DNA of 64,000 nt. Origin: Corythucha ciliata (taxonomy: Eukaryota > Arthropoda > Insecta > Hemiptera > Tingidae). The position numbers were made by a program, and so were the translations under genes. Under the pieces are notes generated by a model, which was not told the DNA's origin, did no database searches, and saw only the letters and a program-made list of their open reading frames with translations. The stretch spans positions 46,294,198-46,358,197 of the forward strand of contig CM075937.1 in assembly GCA_038030265.1 (NCBI GenBank), read 5' to 3'. Each line of letters opens with the position of its first letter. The stretch's first letter is position 1. This document shows, piece after piece, positions 36,801 to 48,800 of the stretch.

Positions 36801-39800
36801 ATCGGTTCTCAGGTCAGAAATTTATAGGAAAGTTTTCAATGCCGAAATTGACAGTGTCTAGCGCAAAATTGATATTTTCTAGTACTCGACTGTTTCCGGT
36901 GAAGAGACTTGGTTTAGAAACCCCATGGTTTAAACCCGAATTGTCTGATGCTTAACCTCGAAATCGCGGATTGGGATCTCTTGTTATGTAGGAGCTTCCA
37001 AGACAAAATTGTAAGTTCCTGGGGCGAAATTGTAAGACGAAATTGACAGTCTAAAGCACGAAAAATACTGTTTTAATGTAAAAATTGACGATTTCTAGGG
37101 TGAAATTGAGAGTTTTAGGACGATATTGATAGTTTTGACGACGAAATTTACAATTTCCTGGTCAAAACGGACAACTTCTAGAACGAAACCGACACTTACA
37201 AGGACAAATGCCCGTTAAAAGTTTCCAGGATGAAATTGACCGACGAACGTCAAAACTAAATTGACTGTTTCCAGAAAAAATGCCCTTCGACAGTTTCCAG
37301 GACGAAATTAACAGTTTTGAACTTATTAGGACGAAATTGTCAGTTTTAAGGACGAAACTCAGAGTTTTGAATGACGATGATGTTGGCAGTTTTGAATGAT
37401 TCTAGAAAGAAATTGACAGTTTATACGATGAAATTGCCAGTTTCAGGAGGACATTGATAGGTTTGGCGACGAAATTGACAGTTTAAAGGACGAAATAGAC
37501 AGTTTTGAATAACGAAATTGACCTTCTGTTATATACTTATTTTAAACGACTTATTTTAAAACTGCTTTTTTTCTTTATTCAAAACTTGAAAATCAATTAA
37601 TTCTTAATTCAACATATGATTGAGATATACAACATTCTCCGACACTTGAATTAGAGGTCGGTACTATGAACAATTCAATTGCTGTTCTTTGGCGCCTCGT
37701 TTGACATCCGGACTCCCGTTTTGAGTAGCTGATTTATACATCAGCTTAAAAGACATCTTTTAACTTGGCGACCCGAATCCAATTGTATTAGGTAATGTAA
37801 ATGACCGAGGCGTTTCAATACCGATCCGAAATTCCACATGGTCGAACCTGAATAGTTTCTTGATTGCACGCGATCTCCTGGAGCTAAGTTCCTGATTGGT
37901 TGAGATCCCCTCATTTTCAAACGACAAAAAGCCGTGGGGGTTTCATTACGTCAATCTCGTCCTCAAGGGTCGATTCATGAACAGCTCTGCTGGGCTTTTC
38001 CCGTTGGCAAGAGGTGTAGTTCGGTATGCAAAAAGAAAGGCATTCAATTTCTGTTTCAAGCTGTAGTTGTCGTTCGCCATTGCCTTTAGTTTTTTTTTTT
38101 AATTTTGAATGGAACGTTCGGCGAGACCGTTCGTCGCGGGATAGTTTGGAGAACAGAACTTCTGCTCAATTCCATTTGATTGACAAAATTGGCGAAATAC
38201 ATCAGATTTGAAGATGGTCGCGTTGTCGGAAACCAGTATTTGGGGTAATCCATGTCGGGAAAAAACATCTTCTAGGTATTCAATCGTGCTCTTTGATGTA
38301 GGGGATTTCCTTTCCGGAGACATCATCACTTCAATCCATTTGGATTTGGCGTCAACAATTATGAAAAAATGATGACCATTAAAAGGACTCGTGTAATCCA
38401 TGTGGATTCTCTGCCAATTTTCGACTGGCTCTTCCCAGCAGTGAGGTGGCGCTTTTTCTGGATTATTTTTTACTTCGGCACAGCCCCGACAATGCTTAAC
38501 GATTTCTTCAATGTCTTTGCCTATTCCCGGCCAGTAACAAGCTCCCCTAGCAATAGCTTTCATTTTAACCATACCGACGTGAGACGTGTGAAGCTCTTTG
38601 AGAATTTTCGAGCGTAGCTCGGCTGGAACATAAACTCGAACTCCCCGCATTATTATCCCAGAATGGACAGAATACTGATGATCTCTGATTTTTCCGGAAA
38701 GTAATTTGGATTTTAAGGAAGAAAGTTCGGGGTCTCTGTCAGTCTCTGCTTTTACTACGTCTGGTGTCACACAGTCCTGAGAAATATTATTTATGATCAG
38801 TTCTTGGAACCTATATGAGTCTTCGAAGTAATTTATGTGTTTTATGTCAATAGGAAGCGGTTTCCTCGAAAAGTAGTCAACGTGTTGGTGTTGGTTAGCG
38901 GGTCTATGTTTGATATCGTAATCGAATGCAGCCAAGAACTGAGCGTATCGAAGCAGCCGATGGGCTGAAATTACAGGCATAGATTTATTTGGATGAAAAA
39001 TTCGTTCCAGAGGCTTATTGTCCACAATCAATAAAAATTTTCGACCATACAGATAATGATAAAATTTCTTGAAAGCCCAGTAAACAGCGGTGGCTTCGCG
39101 GTCTAACTGGCTGTAAGACGATTCAGCCGTGGTTAACGATCTCGATGCAAAAGCAATTGGTCGTTCTTCACCTTCAACGACGTGAGATAGAACAGCTGAT
39201 AAACCAAAAGGACTAGCGTCGGTGGCCAAAGTGACGGGAAATTCAGGGTTGAACGGAACGAGAACTCGTTCGCTTGATATTTCGTCCTTGATTTTTTGAA
39301 ATGCCCCCTGGCATTCGTCCGTCCATTGAAAACGAGATTTTTTTTAACAATTTATTCAAAGGGTGAAGAATCGTAGACGCATGTGGTATAAATTTTGAGT
39401 AATACAGAGCAAGACCTAAGAAGGATCTTAACTCATCGACGTTAGTTGGAGCCGGCGCGTTTTGTACCGCTTCTATTTTGTCTATACATTTTGACAATCC
39501 TTTAGAGCTTATTTGATGACCTAAATACTTGACGTTCTTTTCGAAAAATTTGCATTTGGATTTATTTACATGAAGGCCATGTTTCCTGAGTGTTTGAAGA
39601 CACTTTTCCAACCGTCTACTACACTCTTCAAATGTACTTCCCTGGATTAGAAAATCATCAAAATATGCAACAGTCCCTTCTAAACCGGCTACTAATTGGT
39701 CGACGGCTTTGTGGAATTCTTGGGGCGCGTTTTTAATTCCCATGAATAAGCGTTTCGCCTTGTAGGTTCCCCAGGGAGTGGACACTGCTGCATAATGTTG

Positions 39801-42800
39801 ACTATCGTCATCAAGTTGTACGTGTAAATATGCTTTATGAAGGTCTAAAACGCAGTAGTACTTTCCCCCATGGAGCTTATTGAATAAGTCCTCTATTCTA
39901 GGAATCGGATAATGAGTGTCCTGAAGTTGGGAATTGAGTGTTACTTTGTAATCTGCGCAAATGCGGACGGATTGGTCAGACTTGGGAACAATAACAAGAG
40001 GAGTGCCCCATTCAGAGTGGTCTATCTTTTCCAACACTCCTTGTGCAACGAGTGTTTCGATTTCTGTTTTGGTTTTTTTAAATAATGCGTAGGGAACGGG
40101 TCTTGGTTTTATGAATACAGGAGTGGCATTTTCTTTAAGTTTGAGAGAACACTTGAATTCGGGAAGCATTCCAATGCTTGGCTCGAAAACATCACTGTAC
40201 GTCTTTAAAAGATTATTAACAACAGCTTGAATCGTAATAGCGTCCGGATCGACTGAGTTAGTTACTTTATTTACGTCTTCAAATTTTATTTTTAATTTCC
40301 TAATCCACTCCCGGCCCAGAAGTGAAGCATAATTTTTATCAACAACAAATAAATTGCCAAGGCTTTGGACGCCCTTATAAGAAATAGGAACCCGAGCGAC
40401 GCCAATAGGTCGAAATATATCGCCGGTATATGAGCGAAACTCGACAGTTGTTGGCTTAAGACGAACATTTCTTAAATTGAGGAGCTTATAATTTGACATG
40501 GACATCAAAGTTACACGGCTGCCAGAGTCGACTTCAAAATTGTGATGCTTCACTCCAACTCGGACTGGTGCCATGAAAGGATTGTCGTTGTGATTGCCGG
40601 AATATTTAATGGCTCTTACCTGGTGACAAGATTCATCCCTCCCCTCGTCTGAATAGCATTGATCCAAGCCTCTGAGTTGGTTCGTCCTGTTTCGTAGATA
40701 TTCATTGATGCATACTTTTTCTATATGTCCGGGTTTGTTGCAAGCATGGCAATATAGTTTTTTTTTGGATTTGCAATTCCTTGCTTTGTGGTTTGTTCTA
40801 CCACAGGCCAGACAGGAATTTTGAAGGCCCATTTCATCTATAATATCACGCTTTTCCTTGTTGTGCTTTGTATGTGAATTCCCTGGCGAAGACCTCGAGT
40901 TGAAAGGTTTATTTTCCTTCTGCACGTTTATCGCATTAACGAGCGAATACATTTTATTTTGTGTTTTAGCGGCTTCTATGGCCAGCGATATTTGAATCGC
41001 TTCATCAAACGTGAGAGTATCACCTTGTTGTAGGATTTTCTCTCGAATATCCGAGTCACGTAGTCCTCGAACAAATTGAGCTTGGAGGATACTCATTACT
41101 GGTTTACCGCAGTTCTCATCTTGGCATCTTGGCTTTGAGATTACTGACGTACTGCGATATAGTTTCGTCAAAACGTTGTTTCCGTGACAGAAACTTATGA
41201 CGTTCGGTATGAATGTTGCTCACAGGACAAAGATGTTTTTCGATTATTATGATCAAGTCCGAGTAAAACTTCGAAGTCGGCAACTCCGGGGACGTTAAAC
41301 TTGCTATTAATGAATAGTATTTTGCGCCTAGCGAATTGATGAGAATCCGGGCTTTGAGGGTTTCTGTACCGGGTGTACCTCCACGAATGTTTTTCAGTTC
41401 GAAGAAATTTTCGAGGCGTTGTCTGTATGACTTGAACGATTCTTGCTCCTCATCGAAAGTGTCGAACTGAATGGAAACATGCGTTTCTTCACGGTTGGGT
41501 TGAGTTTGACTTGACGGAAGTCCGTGAAGAACCAGTTGTTGAAGTAACTGGCTGAGAGCTGCACTCTGAGCTTTTAAGGCTTCCAAAATCGCGTTTTGCG
41601 AATCACTGTCGTCCATCACAAATCGCAAGTTCTTTCCTCGTCGTCCACTTTGTTATATACTTATTTTAAACGACTTATTTTAAAACTGCTTTTTTTCTTT
41701 ATTCAAAACTTGAAAATCAATTAATTCTTAATTCAACATATGATTGAAATATACAACACCTTCATAGGACGAAACTGACAGTTTCATGAACGAAATTATA
41801 ACTTTCCAAATACAAATGATGTAAATAGCCAGCAATAGAGCGAATGGAGGCTGGAGCTCGCAGACTGGCCAGCGATTCCATTCCCATTACACTGAGACTA
41901 CAGCGATCGAGCAGACGGAGTCAATATCACCTAGCACATGAGTATCGAGGATACTGAAAATACATTACAGTCAAGGCGCTCCTTCACACTTAAATTCCGG
42001 AATCGCATACTTTATGCGATTCTGGAATTTAAGTATGAATGAGCGCGGTTGCCGTATTGTATTTCTAGTATCCTCAATTCTGGAATAGTAGGATACCGGA
42101 ATCTCAAGTGTGAAAGCGTCCTAACAGCCAGGTCATTGACCATTTATTCCATTCGTTACAAATAACCTCGCCCGAATGCGATCGCATTCTAGGGAATTAT
42201 CGCGAGCCCATCCGCCCAACACTTCGTCTGACTTCCCGACATTCATATAGCTCTGTTCCAGCCCTCTATTGTTCAGTGTGACCACCCGCTCATTATCCTC
42301 TAAAATCCCCTATGGCCTTGCTGTTGTCCAGTTCTATTGAATTTATTCTCACAATTTTGTAACACGCGCGGTAACTGTTCTTTTCGTTTCCACGGTAACG
42401 TTTTTGTTGTGTACTGGGGTCTCCGATTATAAAAAAGCACTCCTCTCGTTTTTGGGAAGGTTCTAAAATGTTGACTCAGACTATTCAAACTGAAAACTAT
42501 GTTGACCGGGGTCCGACCGAGCCCAAAAATGGTAACCGTACTTCACGCACCAGTTCCAACTACAAACCGGTAGCATTTGACGCTGCGATCAGTATTTCCC
42601 CCACTCCTCACCGAGAGCCAAATTGTTGACCAGCTGTATCCCTTGTTGACCGGGGTCCGACCAAGTCCAAAAGTGGTACGCGTACAACTCACGCTAGTAC
42701 AGACTACAAACCGGAAGCATTTGACGCTACGACAAGTATTTCCCCCACTCCTCACCGAGAGTCAAATTGTTGACCAGCTGTATCCCTTGTTGACCGGGGT

Positions 42801-45800
42801 CCGACCAAGTCCAAAAGTGGTACGCGTACACCTCACGCTAGTACAGACTACAAACCGGAAGTATTTGACGCTACGACAAGTATTTCCCCCACTCCTCACC
42901 GAGAGCCAAATTGTTGACCAGCTGTATCCCTGGTTGACCGGGGTCCGACCAAGACCGAAAGTGGTACGCGTACTCCTCACGCTAGTACAGACTACAAACC
43001 ATAAGCAGTATTTCCCTCACTCCTTCATGAAAGCGGAATTGTTGATCAGCTGTAACCCTTGTTGACTGGGGTCTCACCGAGCCCAAATGTGGTACCTACG
43101 TGTAATCTTTGCACCAGTACCGATTACAAACCGGATGCATTTTCTGCTACGAGCTGTGTCTGTCTCTCTGCATAAATTCTCCTTTCTGCCGCCATTTGAT
43201 TGTTGCCCGTGTAATTAGCTGTTGCAAATATGCAACATATGTTTTCGCGTGTCCAGCGTGTAAACTTCGAGTTTACAGACAATGAAGCAACTGCAGGAAG
43301 TCAAGAGATACACACCAGTGATGTAAAAACTTTACCTCACTGAACAGTGGAAGACGTTGGTGGGACGTAACTAGGCAACCTGACGTAACTAGGCTTCCGC
43401 ATTATAATTATGTAGTTGACCGAACGTTATTAATCGCCCACGAATGAAAATTGACTCTGGTTTCATTAGGCTTATGTCAATGTACTAGCGTGAGGAGTAC
43501 GCGTACCACTTTTGGACACTGATCGCAGCGTCAAATGCTTCCGGTTTGTAGTTGGAACTGGTGCGTGAAGTACGGGTACCATTTTTGGGCTCGGTCGGAT
43601 CCCGGTCAACAAGGGATACAGCTGGTCAACAATTTGGCTCTCAGTGAGGAGTGGGGGAAATACTTGTCGTAGCGTCTAATGCTTCCGGTTTGTAGTCTGT
43701 ACTAGCGTGAGGAGTCTGCGTACCACTTTTGGACTTGGTCGGACCCCGGTCAACAAGGGATACAGCTGGTCAACAATTTGTCTCTCGGTGAGGAGTGGGG
43801 GAAATACTGATCGCAGCGTCAAATGCTTCCGGTTTGTAGTTGGAACTGGTGCGTGAAGTACGGGTACCATTTTTGGGCTCGGTCGTACCCCGGTCAACAT
43901 AGTTTTCAGTTTGAATGGTCTGAGTCAACATTTTAGGGGGACCCTCGTTTTTGTTCCGTCGATTAAAAATAAAGTTCTTTCCATTAAATAAAATACATGT
44001 TTTTCGCGTTCTAAAGGCAAAAATCAAAAGGTTATGGGTTCAAATCGCTTAAACTGCGCTATTCGGGACCAGTTTTAGTGTTTTCATCGCGCGGACACCT
44101 AAAGTGGCGTTTTCGTTTTTCCCTTTCAAGTGATTAGTGTGCGAGTACATTTCATCACTTTTCCGCACATCACAAAACCGCTAAAAGGAGCCGAGGATTG
44201 GCCTCAATGTAGAGACAAAGTAATGGACGTGCTGGAGTACTTCAACGCGATCGACATAATTGAAGGTAAATCTACCAAGCCTACCCTTACAGAAACTCCG
44301 ACGAAAGCTGAAAAAGAACAACTAGAATCTTGGATAAAACGCTCGGCCCAAGCTAAAATAGTTTTATCTCAATGCGTCAGCGACGAGCTTCACGAACGAA
44401 TTTCGGGTCGTCTTTCTGCGAAGGAGGCTTGGGAAATTTTAACAAATGAATTCGATAATAAAGCGGAAGACCAGCTTTTTCGTCAGTGCCTCGATTTTTT
44501 TAGTGTCGAATGGTCTGAAAGCGAAGACGCTCCATCAGATTTAGCTCGTATTAAAAATCAGCATCGCGATTTTTTTGCTGGTTTGAAGACACGTAAAATA
44601 GAAAGCGTTGAACGTCTTCTTGAGCTTCTCTTCGTCTCGAAAATCCTTCATATTCTGCCTAAACGGCTTGAAACCTTCAAATCGAGCTACCTATTAATGA
44701 AGGCAAACAACGACAAAACGATTGATGATCTCTCATCCGCGCTCATTCTTCACGAGAGAAACATCGCCCCCGTACCAACGTCAAACGCGTCAGGCGAAGT
44801 TTTAGAGGTACGCAGCGGTAACAAGGGTAAGTTTGTTCGGAAAACAAACAAGCCTCATTTTACGGACTGCAATAAATTTGAAAAATCTACGAACGTCGGA
44901 AACAAACCGGTTGACGTTATTTGCAAATACTGCAACGTGAAAGGTCATTGGCTAAAGCAATGCGATCGCTGGAAAGCCGATGGTCAACCACCGTACCCCG
45001 CTCGTGCTTGTGGAACCGGAACAAGTAAATATACGTCTCCAACAGTCAATAAAACCGAAACGAAAACGGCATTAATATCTGTCAGTAGTGACGTTTTGAC
45101 AGTAGGTATCTACGAATGATCACTGGTGGGTTGACAACGGTGCAACTAAGCACATTACCCACAATTTCAATTGGTTCAAAAATTATGAGCCATACTCTGG
45201 AGATTTTGTTGTAACCGCGGCAAACAACAAGAAATTGAAAGCATTCGGCAGCGGAACTATCGAAGTGACAAACTTTTCAAACGGTAAATTGAAAAATTGG
45301 ACACTCAACGACGTGTGGTGTGTTCCCGAAATTTCTCGGAATCTTTTCTCCGTTCTGGCAGCGCACGATCGAAATCCTACAAGTAAATTCGAATCGGATC
45401 CTAGTGAATGTAAATTCATCGTCGATGGAAAGGTTGTTTTCACCGGAACTAGACAACAGCACGGAACGCTGTATCGAGCATCATTTCATCCGGTTCAACC
45501 TGAAGAACCGTGTGTTAATCAAGTCGAAGGTACCGATACCTTGCAATTGTACCATGAGCGATGGGGACACCTGGACAAACAATATATTCGAGCCAAGCTG
45601 CAATCTGAGCTGGGTATCGCGGTCAAACCTAGCAAAGAACTCTGTGGTCCTTGTCAATTCGGAAAGGCACACCGGCTGCCATTTGGTACCAGGGTTCGAA
45701 CGACGAAACCAGGAGAGCTGATGTCAGGTGACGTCTGCGGTCCTTTCGATAAATCATTCAACGGGCGCAGGTATTTGATCGTGATCAAAGACCATTTTTC

Positions 45801-48800
45801 ACATTTTCGTTTTTGTTTCGTCGTGCGGGAAAAATCGGCAGTGAAAGAAGCCATTTGAGAAGCTTTAACAAAGGCTCGAACTCTTGGCCATCAGGTGAAG
45901 GAATTCCTTTCTGACAACGGAGGAGAATTTGACAACGAACAAATTCGAGCCGTACTTCGTGAATTTGGGGTAACGCAACGACTAACGGCCCCATATACTC
46001 CTCAGCAGAATGGAGCGGTCGAAAGGGAGAATCGAACCATTGTCGAAATGGCTCGAACGTTCAAATACTCGAACTCGGAAGTCAAGTTTCCCACCGCCAT
46101 CTGGGCAGAACTCGTGACTACTGCTGGCTACATCCAAAATCGAATAGGAAAGTCATCGGTCGAGAGCAAAAGTCCTCACGAAATTTGGTTTGGTAAAAAA
46201 CCACGAATAAAACACTTGAGAATTGTAAGTTCCAAGTGCTACGTCCATATTCCTGCGCAGAAGAGAAGAAAAATGGATTCAAAAGCTGTAGTCGGATATC
46301 TCGTTGGGTATGACGGCGAAGAACGCTACCGGATATACGTTCCTGAACAACGAGATGTAATATTGTCCCGAGACGTCATTTTTAACGAAAAAATTGGTGA
46401 CTGTGACGAGCGCGTCTCCTTGCCTTTTGAAGATGAGGAAACAGTCATTCAAAAAGAAGATGAAACCGATCGTGAAAAATTAACAGAAACAACAACCGAA
46501 GACGTTCCATTAGAATCATCTTCGTCGTCAGAAGATGAGGACGATCCTGCTTCAGGCATCATAACGATATCGCGGAAACGTGAAAAACCCCGTTATTTAA
46601 ATGATTACGTCACGATAGCCGAAGCATTTATTGTAGAAGACGATCCTAAGTCGTTTTCTGAAGCGATGGGACGCGAAGATAAATACGAATGAAGAAAGCC
46701 ATGGACGCGGAAATGGACTCTATGCGTTCGAACGACGCATGGGACCTGGTCGAGCTTCCTCCCGGAAAATTTGCCATTGATAATAAATGGGTCTATCGTC
46801 TCAAACGCCACCCAGACGGCACTGTCGACAAATATCGAGCGAGAATGGTGATTAAAGGTTGCGCACAAAGACCCGGCATCGACTACGAAAACACCTTCAG
46901 TCCAGTCACGCGTTTAGACACAATTCGGACATTGTTGTCGGTAGCTGCTACAGAGAGGATGCAGATGATGCAGTTCGACGTATCTACTGCTTTTCTCAAT
47001 GGCGATGTAGATGAAGAAATCTACATGAAACAGCCAATCGGCTATTCGGACGGCACAAATCGTGTTTGTCGTTTGAAAAGAAGCTTGTACGGGCTGAAGC
47101 AAGCTTCACGTTGCTGGAACCAGAAATTCGATGACTTTATGGTTCGACTCAAATTCAAGCAAAGTCAAGAGGATCCATGCGTTTATATCCGTCGGCAAAA
47201 TTTGTGCAAGGTCATCGTCGCATTATACGTGGATGATGGTCTCGTCATTTCAACATCCAAACAGGAAATGAGAGTTTTTGTCCAAGAACTTCGTACAAAG
47301 TTCAAAATCGTCGTTAAAGAACTGTCATACTTCCTTGGACTTGAAATATCGCAAACCAACGGTGATATAGCTGTAAAACAGACAGCTTTCATCGAGAAAG
47401 TTCTTAAGCGATTCAATATGGCTGAATGTAACCCAACCAAAATACCTATCGACAAACTAGGGAGTTCAGCTTCAGGGAAAGCACCAGTTAATTTTCCCTA
47501 TCGTTCGGCAGTGGGTGCATTACTGTACCTAGCTAGAGGTACTCGTTTCGACATTTCTTTCGCCGTCGGCGTTTTATCCCGTACACTAGAAAATCCAACA
47601 ATGGAGGACGTAGGAAAAGTCAAAAAAGTTCTCCGATATCTCGCTGGTACCATGGATTTGAAACTGGTATATCGCTGTAAGCCAGAAAATCGTCTGCTCG
47701 ATTGTTACAGCGACGCCGACTTTGCTGGATGCCAATCCACCTACCGATCTACAACTGGTGCGGTAATAACTTACGCGGATGCAGCCATAAGTTGGTTCAG
47801 TCAGCGTCAACGTCTAGTCGCTGATTCCACTTGTGAAGCCGAATTGGTTGCTGCGGATGTCTCCAATGGAATCCAGGATTACCAAAAATTGTTATGAATA
47901 TATCAGGACAGCAAGTATTTTTGAACTCAAAAAATTGTATTACAAACTAATCTTTAAGGCTTCAAGGGCCAACAGGAATCTTACGTTCCTTAACAAATGT
48001 TTAAAGCATAACGTTTTCCCTAAATTTACGACTTCTAAGTTGAGACTTAAAAACTTCAAGAACGAAAAAATGAGGGATAAGTGTTTACGACTAATCTTAA
48101 GAGGGGAGGTAAAACAAAACTACTCCGATCGCGATAATGCTCGTTTATATCTCTATAACGTTCACATGAGACTTGCAAACTCTCTGTCCAAAGAACAGTT
48201 TGATTATTTAGATAGAAAAACTAGAAATAAGGTATTTTGTCTCGTGAAACAAAAAGAAAAAACTCATGCTAATAAGTTCGCTCAATTGTGTCACACTGAG
48301 AGGCCAAATAATAATTCAGAAGAAAACTATTTCATTCAATGCGATAACTTGAACGAAACTTACACTACAGCTGTCAGCGAAAATGAATCATTTGTTACCT
48401 GTCCCTCCTTTGATAATTCTTTGTCAGAATATGAACCTTATTCTAGAACAGACGATGTTAATTTTAAATTCAATGATAGAGTGATTAATCTCTCGAATAC
48501 GTTACTCCCCCCGGACCAGGAAAGCGTATTAAGTAAGGGTCTACAATACGTGCCATTTTCTTCTAATGAAAAACAATTAGTGCAATTAGCCGCAGCCATT
48601 GATACCTGTGATTCTATTTCTATTCAGACTAAGTACTCATGTTCCAGCTTGATTAAGGCTCATAATTGGCAAAAAGATAAAACGGGAAAATCTAGTAAAT
48701 CGTTGAAAAATTTAAAAACCACAATTAAGGATAATGACTTGGTCATAACTACTTGTGACAAAAGTAAATCAATCGTTGTGCTAAACAAATGTGACTATCG

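Larger units (their letters stand above)
37527..41758 (-). mobile_element. Ty3/gypsy-type LTR retrotransposon, 4,232 bp, young
   Basis: Complete insertion bounded by 108-bp LTRs (37,527-37,634 and 41,651-41,758) that differ at one visible position, and by the 5-bp target duplication CCTTC (37,522-37,526 and 41,759-41,763). It lies on the minus strand inside a minisatellite array. LTRs begin and end TGTTG...AACA. Gag, protease, RT, RNase H and integrase occur in the gypsy order. A TGG 3 nt inside the 5' LTR (TGGACGACGAGG on the minus strand) may be the primer site, but I could not match it to a tRNA. The combination of very short LTRs and two CCHC knuckles recalls the mag-type lineage; this is a tentative placement. 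Confidence 0.9.

Noticed and set aside
42577..43065. 162-codon open frame with 48-residue repeats
   Set aside because: It is the 144-bp tandem repeat of the foldback-like element read through; the mirrored arm gives open frames on the other strand too. No sign of protein selection.
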